A stretch of 64,000 bases of DNA, taken from Sphingopyxis sp. LC363 (lineage in GTDB: Bacteria; Pseudomonadota; Alphaproteobacteria; Sphingomonadales; Sphingomonadaceae). Below, piece after piece: positions 10,486 to 18,391 of this stretch. The notes under the pieces are model-generated. The model was not told the origin of the DNA. It saw only the letters and a program-made list of their open reading frames with translations, and searched no databases. The DNA is taken from the NCBI RefSeq assembly GCF_000756385.1, contig NZ_JNFC01000045.1, positions 62,001 to 126,000 on the forward strand. Reading direction: 5' to 3'. The translations under genes and the position numbers were made by a program. Position 1 is the stretch's first letter. Every line of letters begins with the position of its first letter.

Positions 10486-11415
10486 CTACCGTTCGGCAGA
10501 CACCCTTGTCTCCAGCTCCGAAATTCGGTCCAGACAAACGGCGTGTACGGCCTGCCCCAATGCATCGACATTCGCGCTAAGCCGGAGCAATTCTTCCTGG
10601 CTGATACGGTAGTGCTTCGAATAGCGAGCCTTAACGTACGCCTCTTTCAGCTTTTCAAACAGCGCGCGGTCTTCGCGCCGCTCGCGTGGCCAAGCATCAA
10701 TCAGCCGCATATTGATCCGCTCAGCCTGCGTGCGCAGGAAAGCGAGATTGTGAACATGAGGAGTATAGAAGGTGCACACCAAAAGAACACAATGGTAGAG
10801 TGTTTCAGCCGTTTGATGAAGTTCAAACGCTGTTTCCTTTAGGTGACCCTTATCCATTCCAAATCTAGCGAAATCATGCTTTCGCATCGCCGCTGGAAAC
10901 CATTCTTCGAAATACTCCTTCGCCATAGCCAAAGCCTGTTCCGGCGTCTTCGGCTTGGGAGTATGGAGTTCCTTGTCATCGTAGCTGTAGAGCGCGATGC
11001 CATCACGCGCGACGTCCATGAAGAAATATCGCCCGTGCGCGAGACCGTCGTTCACCTCTTGCAGCGTATGCACGATGAAATTCACCGGCGTGTGCAGGCT
11101 CTTGTCGATCGCGAGCTCGCGGATCAGCCGGTCATCGAGCTTGAGCCAATAATCGACGCGTTCGGTCAGCCGCTTGTCATTGACGATGATGAGCAAATCG
11201 AAGTCGGACCGATATCCCTTCGCGGTATGGGGCTCGTCGACCCAGCCGCCGCGCGCGTAGCTGCCATAGAGGATGATCTTTTCGATCCGCCCTTTCTTCT
11301 TCCACTGCTTTTGGGCGAGCGCCAGTGCATCCTCGAATTCCTCGAAGATGATCTGGACAACACGCTCCAATTCACGCTGCTTATTCGCAGGAAGGTGATC
11401 CAGGTCGGTACGCAT
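10486..11415 (-). CDS. Nucleotidyltransferase-HEPN fusion protein
   Basis: A 309-residue protein combining two domains normally found in the MntA/HepT toxin-antitoxin pair. The N-terminal nucleotidyltransferase has GSYARG at residues 51-56 and SDFDLL at 70-75 with the Asp pair that binds metal. The C-terminal half (about residues 160-300) is helical and ends with RYSKHY at 264-269, similar to the HEPN RNase motif but with shorter spacing than the usual R-x4-6-H. ATG 11415 is preferred over an upstream TTG. In the two-gene systems the transferase AMPylates and silences the RNase; the fused form could act on itself or on tRNA. It stands alone in the island. Confidence 0.8.
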   Translation of the reverse strand: MRTDLDHLPANKQRELERVVQIIFEEFEDALALAQKQWKKKGRIEKIILYGSYARGGWVDEPHTAKGYRSDFDLLIIVNDKRLTERVDYWLKLDDRLIRELAIDKSLHTPVNFIVHTLQEVNDGLAHGRYFFMDVARDGIALYSYDDKELHTPKPKTPEQALAMAKEYFEEWFPAAMRKHDFARFGMDKGHLKETAFELHQTAETLYHCVLLVCTFYTPHVHNLAFLRTQAERINMRLIDAWPRERREDRALFEKLKEAYVKARYSKHYRISQEELLRLSANVDALGQAVHAVCLDRISELETRVSAER

Positions 11416-11499
11416 GATCTTTTTCACCCTGTCCGGCTGCCCCTTGCTTGGCAAGCGTCAAACGCGCCGACGGCGCCGACACCCCCGCCCGCGCGAGCG

Positions 11500-11610
11500 G
11501 ATCCTCATATTGAAGCGGTGGTCGGTAACCGGCGCTTGGCACGGTTCATCCGCGAGGCGGTGGAGAATGAATTGCGACGCCGCGAGAAGCCGGAACTGCC
11601 CAAGAATTAG
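11500..11610 (+). pseudogene. Possible remnant of a VapB/CopG-type antitoxin gene
   Basis: An open stretch of 36 codons reads DPHIEAVVGNRRLARFIREA and then VENELRRRE before a TAG at 11610. It resembles the C-terminal half of a ribbon-helix-helix antitoxin. No start or N-terminal half is found upstream, where the flanking MNT-HEPN gene runs on the other strand. It is probably a leftover after deletion, though a chance open frame is possible. Confidence 0.35.
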
Positions 11611-11678
11611 CATCCAGCGCTTTGGCGTGCTGTCCTTTCTTCTCCCGTTTATAGTCGCGCTTGAATTGGCCCGTGCGC

Positions 11679-11942
11679 TCAATCGTCCGCGTTCAGGTCC
11701 GCCATGAGGTCGGCAACCGTGGCGAACCGCTTTCCTTTGCTCACGCGGGCTTCCTTCATCGCGGCGATGGTCGTTTCGTTCGGCGTCAGCGGCTCGAATG
11801 GCAACGCCTTTTCACGGGCAACGCGGGTAAGCATCAACCGCACTGCATCCGAGACGGTAAGCCCCATCGCCGCCAATACGGTAGCGGCTTCTTCCTTCAC
11901 GGTCCCGTCAATTCGGGTTTGGACGAGTGCATTCGCAGCCAT
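11679..11942 (-). CDS. RelB/DinJ family antitoxin without a visible toxin
   Basis: An 87-residue protein with the RelB/DinJ pattern: NALVQTRIDGTVKEEA, then the ribbon-helix-helix segment LAAMGLTVSDAVRLMLTRV, then a proline-containing linker and an acidic tail that would bind a RelE/YafQ toxin. ATG 11942 has AGGAAGGA 7 nt upstream. The expected toxin should follow on the minus strand below 11679, but the 263 bp there hold no RelE-like frame. It may therefore be an orphan antitoxin or a remnant of a deleted pair. Confidence 0.8.
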   Translation of the reverse strand: MAANALVQTRIDGTVKEEAATVLAAMGLTVSDAVRLMLTRVAREKALPFEPLTPNETTIAAMKEARVSKGKRFATVADLMADLNADD

Positions 11943-12002
11943 GTCAATTTCCTTCCTGCATGACAATGTAATGCAACATGCTGCCAATTGCAGTTCTGGC
12001 GA

Positions 12003-12251
12003 CTAGCGGCGCCAAAATCGCCACCATCGCTGCGGCTCCGGCTCCAGGATATCGGCCAGAATTACGAGGCCCCGACGAAGCGCCGCTTCCACTTCGGCAA
12101 CGCTGACGCCGTGCTGACGCGCAAGTTCGAAGAAGGTCGCATCATCAACGAAATGTCCGAGGAATATCACACGGTCACACGGCGCCATTCGCAGCATCGC
12201 CTGCTCCAACTTCCGAATGAGACGGCGGTTCTTCGATGCCAGTTTGATCAT
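12003..12251 (-). CDS. Small HTH protein resembling sigma-factor region 4
   Basis: An 82-residue protein from ATG 12251, with GGAACG upstream. The sequence MAPCDRVIFLGHFVDDATFFELARQHGVSVAEVEAALRRG follows the pattern of sigma-70 region 4 (stop at the first 20 residues for the core: CDRVIFLGHFVDDATFFELA). There is no region 2, so it cannot be a full sigma factor. Such short proteins occur in sphingomonad mobile regions. It lies 60 bp upstream of the RelB-like gene on the same strand, and the two may be co-transcribed. Function is unknown. Confidence 0.55.
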   Translation of the reverse strand: MIKLASKNRRLIRKLEQAMLRMAPCDRVIFLGHFVDDATFFELARQHGVSVAEVEAALRRGLVILADILEPEPQRWWRFWRR

Positions 12252-13022
12252 TTTGAGCGTTCCGGCAGTTGCCCGCAGAGACCCGTTACGGGTTGACGCC
12301 GCTGCCCGCATCGATGAAGCGGCCGACATCCGAAGGCATCGGCGGACGGCGTCCGCTCGATCCCTCTCTCTCTTTCACATTTGCAAATCTGCTACCGGGA
12401 CATCTCTCTTCCCTGCCCTTCACCTATTCTTGCTCTTACGCTTTCGCCTCTCTGGTCGCGCTCTCGGCGGATGCTACCCTGCCGGGCCGGTTTGGCGCGA
12501 TGGCTATGAGCTTGAGGCCCCGCGTCGAAACCACCATTGCGGGTGTATCCGCGTACGAAACCGCACCATCGACCCGACCTCCGGGCCCTAAATTGCATGA
12601 CATTGCGACACTTGCCCTCGCGCCATCACACTTCGAGCAGCGCCGCTCGCTGCGGCGAGAGCATCGCATTGCGCTCCTTGCGCCGTTTGGGTTGTTCAAC
12701 ATGGATCTTTGACCCCGTCTCAAGCTAGCGGCGCACGGCAAAAATTAGGAAAATTCAGGAAAAGCCAGGAAGAATCTTCCACAAATACCCCAGGACAATG
12801 CACCTATAGATTCTCAATCTCTAAATATCTATTCACAATCCACAAACCTCTTAACAGTCCCCAACCTCACAGATTTAGATAACGGCCAAGCTAACTCTAG
12901 ACTCGTCATAACGAATCGTGTATAGATTCGCGATGCAGCCACCCGCTTCGGATCGGTTTTGTCGCATGTCCCTAGCTTTACGCTAGGCATTTGAGAATGG
13001 TATTAAGAAGGAACTGATTCAA
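12252..13022. other. 771-bp stretch without a convincing gene; AT-rich in the right half
   Basis: Open frames on both strands here have skewed composition and no recognisable motifs. From about 12,740 to 12,940 the DNA is clearly poorer in GC than the rest of the window and carries 10-bp phased AGGA blocks. TATAGATTC occurs twice (about 12,805 and 12,920). A small dyad CCTAGC/GCTAGG lies at 12,971-12,987. This looks like foreign or regulatory DNA, perhaps the edge of an inserted segment. Confidence 0.5.
12741..12770. repeat. Three phased 10-bp blocks ending in AGGA
   Basis: Blocks AAAATTAGGA, AAATTCAGGA and AAAGCCAGGA follow each other exactly at 10-bp intervals, with a fourth partial AGAA afterwards. 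A-tracts in phase with the helix suggest a bent segment or a multimeric binding site. There is no assigned function. Confidence 0.5.
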
Positions 13023-13211
13023 ATGGCCAATGACAAGACACACGAACGGATCAAGAGCGCTTTGGCGCTTCGCCATGCGTCATCCGGGTTCGTCGCTCGA
13101 AATCTGATTTATCAAACCGGCAAGGGAGCCAGAGGCAATGGGACCGACGATGCCGAGCGCCAAGTTTACGGAGTGACGCTCCGCAGCTTGGCGCAAGCCA
13201 GGTTGCACTGA
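13023..13211 (+). CDS. Small open frame before the GntR gene, doubtful
   Basis: A 62-codon frame from ATG 13023, with AGAAGGA at 13006-13012 as a plausible ribosome site 10 nt upstream. The product is basic and shows no known motif. It ends 3 bp before the GntR start, which would suit a short upstream gene or a leader peptide. Without homologues it remains uncertain. Confidence 0.3.
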   Translation: MANDKTHERIKSALALRHASSGFVARNLIYQTGKGARGNGTDDAERQVYGVTLRSLAQARLH

Positions 13212-13214
13212 TCC

Positions 13215-13826
13215 ATGTGTGCCGCGCGCGTTCTCGAACATATCTACGCCGAGCTAAAGGAGCGTATTATGGATGAATTCTGGCCTCAGGGCACACGTCT
13301 GGATCCGATAAAAATCGCCGATATGCTGTTTTCCAGCACTGCGCCGGTCCGCGAGGCTCTTCGTCGGCTGGAACGCGAAGAATTGGTCGAGTACATCTCT
13401 GGCGAAGGATTTTATGTGCCGCGGATAGATGAAGCCAAACTGCGTCATCTTTTCGAACACCATCAAACTCTTATTCTCGCTGCGATCAAATCTTCGAAAG
13501 ATTCGTCTGCAATTTCAGCGGATGGAGCCTATCCAAACCGAGTCTCGGAATTTTTCCTGCAACTTGGCAGTCGATCAGGTAACAGCGCACTCATCGCAGA
13601 TATCTCAAAGCATAATAATCGCCTCTATAAATTTCGCCGATGCGACTCGAAGCTCTTTGAAGATATCGAGTCGGAGCTGGAAGACATCATAGCCGCAGCG
13701 AACGATGACCCAAAAGGCGCGAAATTGCGCCGACTTATCAAGCGATTTTGTAATCGGCGTATCGCTAAGGTGGCAGAATATATTCGGCTGACGACATCGG
13801 AGTTGGATTCACCAAGCGCCCCCTGA
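13215..13826 (+). CDS. GntR-family transcriptional regulator
   Basis: A 203-residue protein with an N-terminal winged helix (about residues 5-70): VLEHIYAELKERIMDEFWPQ, LDPIKIADMLFSS, APVREALRRLEREELVEYI and GEGFYVPR. These are the classic GntR signatures. The C-terminal part (FEHHQTLILAA onwards) is a helical effector domain of the FadR/FCD kind, but short and weakly conserved. GntR regulators accompany several proteobacterial lasso peptide clusters, and the next genes are the lasso uptake genes, so a cluster-specific regulator is a reasonable inference. ATG 13215 lacks a strong ribosome site; ATG 13269 would cut the HTH. Confidence 0.8.
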   Translation: MCAARVLEHIYAELKERIMDEFWPQGTRLDPIKIADMLFSSTAPVREALRRLEREELVEYISGEGFYVPRIDEAKLRHLFEHHQTLILAAIKSSKDSSAISADGAYPNRVSEFFLQLGSRSGNSALIADISKHNNRLYKFRRCDSKLFEDIESELEDIIAAANDDPKGAKLRRLIKRFCNRRIAKVAEYIRLTTSELDSPSAP

Positions 13827-14253
13827 TTTCATTGCGGCTGCAAATTTCACGTCGGGAAAGATGGATTGTATCGAAAGACAAATTTCCGCAGCGTTTTGCT
13901 TGCCAATTTTCACGGCCGTCGGCATGACGGCAAAGCGCAGCGAGCAAATTGGCAGCAGCCGCGTGGAAGTTCCGTCACGCATTATGAACGCTCGTCCTTA
14001 CCGGTCGGGTGGCCCGACCATCAAATTGCCGCAGGGCGATTTAACGGCGGCGAAGCGAGAAACGACTTGTAGACGGGTGACAACCCGCCTGCTCGCATTG
14101 CCATTTCAGATTAGTCCTGTGGCATTTTCTTCATTCGGTCGCGACCGTTCTGCGCGCACACTCCTGCCTTCAACGTCGGATCGGGTCAGGGAGCCGGAAA
14201 AGCCGGTTAACATTTCGACGGCCACCCGGGTCCCCAACCAGGGGAACGCCGCC
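13827..14253. other. 427-bp region before the sigma factor gene
   Basis: The sigma-factor frame stays open upstream through most of this stretch, but the upstream residues lack sigma homology, so I treat it as intergenic. It should hold the promoter of the sigma/FecR/receptor/isopeptidase genes. I see no convincing -10/-35 pair or terminator. Confidence 0.4.
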
Positions 14254-14739
14254 TTGGACAGAGCCTTTCGCGACGATGGCGCCGTCTTGCTACGCTACCT
14301 CGGTCGACACGTTGGTCCAGAGGCAGCACCGGATCTGATGCAGGAAGTGTTCTTGCGTGCCGCGGGCAGCGAACAGCGGCATCGCCTCGCGAACCCGGCT
14401 GCCTTCCTCCAGCGCATTGCGCGAAACCTCCTGATAAATCGCGCAGTAAGCAGCCGGCGCAACAAGGTCGTCCTTCTTCCGCTTCATGAAGAACATGATC
14501 TTGCCAGTCCGCCAGAGCAAGAACTTGAAATGGAAGCTGGCGATCTCCTCCGGCTCTATGAGCGCGCCGTTGCAGGTCTCAGCGAGAAGACGAGACGAGT
14601 TTTTCTGATGCACCGTGTCGAGGAACTTAGCTACCGCGAGATCCATCAGCGTCTGGGCATCAGCATCGCAACGGTTGAATATCATATGATGAAGGCCCTG
14701 GCGCATATCGCACAAGTGGTGGACCCGGTCGATGAATGA
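14254..14739 (+). CDS. FecI-like ECF sigma factor
   Basis: A 161-residue ECF sigma factor. Region 2 is seen as AVLLRYLGRHVGPEAAPDLM and QEVFLRAAG with NPAAFLQRIARNLLINRAVS; region 4 as LSEKTRRVFLMHRVEELSYR followed by EIHQRLGISIATVEYHMMKA. TTG 14254 is preferred: CAGGGGAA lies about 8 nt upstream and the resulting N-terminus has the usual length for FecI. GTG 14119 is an alternative. It overlaps the FecR-like gene by 8 bp. With the anti-sigma and the TonB receptor it should form a surface-signalling system that senses the imported ligand, here probably the lasso peptide. Confidence 0.85.
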   Translation: MDRAFRDDGAVLLRYLGRHVGPEAAPDLMQEVFLRAAGSEQRHRLANPAAFLQRIARNLLINRAVSSRRNKVVLLPLHEEHDLASPPEQELEMEAGDLLRLYERAVAGLSEKTRRVFLMHRVEELSYREIHQRLGISIATVEYHMMKALAHIAQVVDPVDE

Positions 14740-15748
14740 CAATGACAGCGCGAAATCTGGGAGCGACGGTTTCCGCAAAGATGATGCTCTTGAATGGAGC
14801 ATCAGGATGCGCGGCGAGGTGACCGAACAGCTTCAGGAACAATTCGAGCAATGGCTGGCGAAATCTCCGCGCCACAGGCAGGCTTATAACCGCTATTCTC
14901 GCGTGATAGCCCAAGCCGAGATTTTGAAATCCTCCGGGCAAACCAGCGAGGCGGCCACGGCAAAACTTGTCACGTACCCTTCAAGACGCTGGATGATGTT
15001 CGGCGCGGCGGCGGCGGCGGTAATCCTGTTTGCGATCACGATCAGCGCCGGTGGAACTCCAATCCCGGGTTCGGGCGTCGTCCTATCTGCCCACGCTGCG
15101 GAACCACTGGTGACCGAACGCGGCGAAATACGCAGTTTCAAACTTGAAGATGGATCAACGGCGACGCTCGATTCCGACACCAGGATTGAGGTATCGATAT
15201 CCTCGGACACACGGTATGTGCGCGTGGCACAAGGCCGAGCTCGAGTGAAGGTTGTCAATGACGTCCGCCCTTTCCGCCTCGCGGCTGGTCAAGGCATCGT
15301 GACGACGAGCGAAGGCGTCGTCGACGTGATGATAAGCGCCGACCGCCAAGTCGTCGTGGAACTGATCAGCGGAAAGGCCGATCTTGCTTCAGCATCGCGC
15401 GCGGCCTCCGCAGCCGCAGCGCCGCAATCGCTCCGAACTCGCTCGGCGCTCCAATACGGGTTTCACGATCGGCAAATTCATTCCACCGCGCGGCCCAGCG
15501 TCAGTTCGTCGGCGGAGTGGCCGTCCGGTTGGGCTGAGCATAGTTCAATCTCCCTGGATCAACTGATTTCGGAAGCCAACGAGTACGCGCCTCTTCCCAT
15601 TGTTGTGGAAGATCCGAAGCTTGCCAAGCGTGATGTATCAGGACGATTCAAGATCAGCGATACCGAGATTTTCCTGAAACGGATCGCGGACCTGTTTGAT
15701 CTTACGATTCACCGACGTCCGGACGGCATCTACCTCCGCAGCCAATAA
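14732..15748 (+). CDS. FecR-like anti-sigma factor
   Basis: A 338-residue inner-membrane protein. The N-terminal cytoplasmic part has the DUF4880-like segment QEQFEQWLAKSPRHRQAYNR. A single membrane helix lies at about residues 88-108 (MMFGAAAAAVILFAITISAG). The periplasmic FecR domain follows, with TERGEIRSFKLEDGSTATLD and SDTRIEVSISSDTRYVRVAQ. The extreme C-terminus (LKRIADLFDLTIHRRPDGIY) is the STN-like part that contacts the receptor's signalling domain. It starts at ATG 14732 inside the sigma gene's end, so translation is coupled. Confidence 0.9.
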   Translation: MNDNDSAKSGSDGFRKDDALEWSIRMRGEVTEQLQEQFEQWLAKSPRHRQAYNRYSRVIAQAEILKSSGQTSEAATAKLVTYPSRRWMMFGAAAAAVILFAITISAGGTPIPGSGVVLSAHAAEPLVTERGEIRSFKLEDGSTATLDSDTRIEVSISSDTRYVRVAQGRARVKVVNDVRPFRLAAGQGIVTTSEGVVDVMISADRQVVVELISGKADLASASRAASAAAAPQSLRTRSALQYGFHDRQIHSTARPSVSSSAEWPSGWAEHSSISLDQLISEANEYAPLPIVVEDPKLAKRDVSGRFKISDTEIFLKRIADLFDLTIHRRPDGIYLRSQ

Positions 15749-15840
15749 AATATTGCCGGCCGCCTAAGGTCGGCCTCTCCACACTTGTCGAAGCATTCCC
15801 GATGGCACTGCGCGCGGCGCGGGCAATTAGGGGAGGCTTT

Positions 15841-18381
15841 ATGAAGATTCTGAAATCACGCACGGTACAGGCGCTACTGGCTGGCACAGTCATGGTGTTG
15901 TCACCATTGGAGCTGGCCGCGCAGGAAACCGAGCGCTACATATTCGACATTCCGTCACAGGACTTGGGCGATGCGTTGAGGACCGTCGCGGCAACGGCTG
16001 ATTGGGAACTCTATGCAGCAGCCGATGAAATAAACGGTGTTTCCGTCCCTCCGCTGCAGGGGACCTTTACGGCCAAAGAGGCAATCGAAAAGCTGCTGCA
16101 AGGGACATCGCTGGTAGCTCGGTTCGAAAACGGATCGGTGTTGATCAGGAGACGACCCAGGTCCGGCGCGCTCGCGGTCCAAGAATCAGAGGAAGCCATA
16201 GTGGTAACGGGGACGCGCATTGAGGGTGCGCCGCCGGCCGCCCCCGTCATCACGGTCACGAACCAGGACATCAAGAACGCCGGCTTGGCTGATCTTGGCG
16301 AAGTGGCGCGTAGCCTTCCTCAGAATTTCGGAGGTGGCCAGAACCCGGGAATCGGCTCGGCCCAAGGCACGCAAAACGAAAATGTGAACGTCAACGGGGC
16401 GTCGACCTTCAACCTTCGCGGCATCGGTCCCAACGCTACCCTCACCCTGCTGAACGGCAACCGCTTCGCCTACAGCGGGACGAACAGCGTGATCGACGTG
16501 AGCGCCATCCCGATTGCGGCAGTCGAGCGCGTCGAGATCGTCACCGACGGCGCATCGGCAATATACGGTGCCGACGCCGTCGCTGGTGTGGTCAACATCC
16601 TGCTGCGCAAGGACTATGAAGGTTTCACGACGACCGCGCGGATCGGCGGCTCGACCGATGGCGGCAATTTCCAGCAGCAGTTTAGCGTGCTTAGCGGAAC
16701 CAAATGGTCGACCGGCGGCATCCTTGCAGTTTATGACTATTTCGACAACAGCGCGATCCGCGCCAGCGATCGCAGTTTTTCGTCAAGCAGCAACCCCGCT
16801 TCCACTTTCTATCCCGACCTGAAGCGCCATAGCGTGCTCCTGAGCGCCCACCAGCAGTTCGTCCCGGGCGTGCGCCTCAAGGCAGATCTCATCTACAAGC
16901 GCGGCGACATGACGTCGGTGCGCGGCCTGTTCGTAGATCGGCCGATCGAAACCCGCGGGACCCGAGTTGTAAATGAGTTCGAGACATTTGGCATCGCCCC
17001 GACGCTTGAAATCGACATTGGCGGCGACTGGAACACGCGCCTGACGGGATTTTACGGCACTGACGAGACTTACGGCGTCACCGACAATTTCACCAATGGC
17101 GTTGCCGCCAAGCTGATCCGGATCTTCGACAATCGCAATATCGCGATCGAGGCAGGCGCGGAGGGCCCGCTGTTCGCTCTCCCCGCGGGCGATGTCCGGC
17201 TAGCAGTGGGGGGAGGTTGGCGTCAGAATCGCATTCACGGAGAATTTTCCGGGCGCAACATCACGCCGGCGCGAGAGAATAAATTCGCTTACGGCGAACT
17301 GTTCGTTCCATTGGCAAGTCCGGATCAGAAGCTCGGCTTCGCCCATCGCGCCTCCTTTACCGCAGCTTTGCGCTGGGAGGATTATTCGGACTCGGGCAGC
17401 ATTGTGACGCCGAAGCTGGGGCTGGTCTATTCACCCGTGCCGGAGTTCAGTCTTGGCGTCTCTTGGGGCCGGTCCTTCAAGATGCCGACGCTCATCCAGC
17501 AATATACCGGATACTCCGCAAGCCTGGTGCCGGTCACCGGCTACGGCACGCAGTTTCCGGCAGGTTCGACCTTTGTCTACATCGGCGGCCCCAATCCGGA
17601 GGTCGGCCCTGAACGCTCGGAGAATATGACGCTGAGCGCGACGTTCCGGCCGTCATCACGCCTCGAAATTATAACGAGCCTTTTCCATATCGACTATCGC
17701 GACCGCGTCGCACCGCCGCTGAGATCGGTGCTGGGAGCGCTGACCGACCCGCTCTACTCGCAGCTCGTGACCTTCAACCCGACCGCGGCCGAACTCGATG
17801 CCGCGATCGCGGGCGCCGCCGGCCCGCTGGCGAACGGCACGACCGGCCCCTATGACCCTACCAACGTCGTTGCTCTTCTCGACGGGCGCGACCGCAATAT
17901 CGCCGAGCAGAGATATCGCGGTGCCGATCTCGCAATCCGCTACCGCGCTTCCCTGAGCAGGGGCCGGTCACTGACCCTCAGCGCCGGAGCCACTTGGCTA
18001 GACAGCCAGCAGCGTCTGCTTCCTGATCTGCCGGTCACTGACCTGGCGGGCAATATCTTCAGCCCACCGCATTTTCGCGCGCGCGGCGGTGCGACTTACG
18101 ACGGTGACCGGTTTACGCTCGCGGCCTTCTCGAGTTTCACTGGCGGCGTGACGGACCGACGCCGCGCAGTCCCAATCGAAATTTCTCCGGTTGCGACCTT
18201 CGACCTGACCGGCCGAATCAAGATCGCGGGCGTCGCCGACGTCACGGTTAGCGCCCTCAACATATTCAATGCGAAGCCCGATCAAATACTCGTGGCGGCG
18301 CCGAACGACACGCCGTTCGATTCGACGAATTATTCGGCGATCGGGCGTTTTCTCGCCCTGACGATCAGCCGCGATTGGTGA
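15841..18381 (+). CDS. TonB-dependent receptor with STN signalling domain
   Basis: An 846-residue outer-membrane transporter. ATG 15841 follows AGGGGAGG and gives a clean signal peptide ending near LAAQETE. A secretin/TonB N-terminal domain (about residues 30-85, FDIPSQDLGDALRTVAATAD) marks it as a transducer. The TonB box is near EEAIVVTGTR. The plug (NLRGIGPNATLTLLNGNR, VERVEIVTDGASAIYGADAV) and a 22-strand barrel ending in ALTISRDW follow. It is placed directly before the isopeptidase gene and after FecI/FecR. By analogy with astexin-type clusters it should import a lasso peptide. Confidence 0.9.
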   Translation: MKILKSRTVQALLAGTVMVLSPLELAAQETERYIFDIPSQDLGDALRTVAATADWELYAAADEINGVSVPPLQGTFTAKEAIEKLLQGTSLVARFENGSVLIRRRPRSGALAVQESEEAIVVTGTRIEGAPPAAPVITVTNQDIKNAGLADLGEVARSLPQNFGGGQNPGIGSAQGTQNENVNVNGASTFNLRGIGPNATLTLLNGNRFAYSGTNSVIDVSAIPIAAVERVEIVTDGASAIYGADAVAGVVNILLRKDYEGFTTTARIGGSTDGGNFQQQFSVLSGTKWSTGGILAVYDYFDNSAIRASDRSFSSSSNPASTFYPDLKRHSVLLSAHQQFVPGVRLKADLIYKRGDMTSVRGLFVDRPIETRGTRVVNEFETFGIAPTLEIDIGGDWNTRLTGFYGTDETYGVTDNFTNGVAAKLIRIFDNRNIAIEAGAEGPLFALPAGDVRLAVGGGWRQNRIHGEFSGRNITPARENKFAYGELFVPLASPDQKLGFAHRASFTAALRWEDYSDSGSIVTPKLGLVYSPVPEFSLGVSWGRSFKMPTLIQQYTGYSASLVPVTGYGTQFPAGSTFVYIGGPNPEVGPERSENMTLSATFRPSSRLEIITSLFHIDYRDRVAPPLRSVLGALTDPLYSQLVTFNPTAAELDAAIAGAAGPLANGTTGPYDPTNVVALLDGRDRNIAEQRYRGADLAIRYRASLSRGRSLTLSAGATWLDSQQRLLPDLPVTDLAGNIFSPPHFRARGGATYDGDRFTLAAFSSFTGGVTDRRRAVPIEISPVATFDLTGRIKIAGVADVTVSALNIFNAKPDQILVAAPNDTPFDSTNYSAIGRFLALTISRDW

Positions 18382-18391
18382 GGGCGAGGCC

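Noticed and set aside
12269..12741. Frames of 100-150 codons on both strands
   Set aside because: Overlapping each other, biased composition, no motifs.
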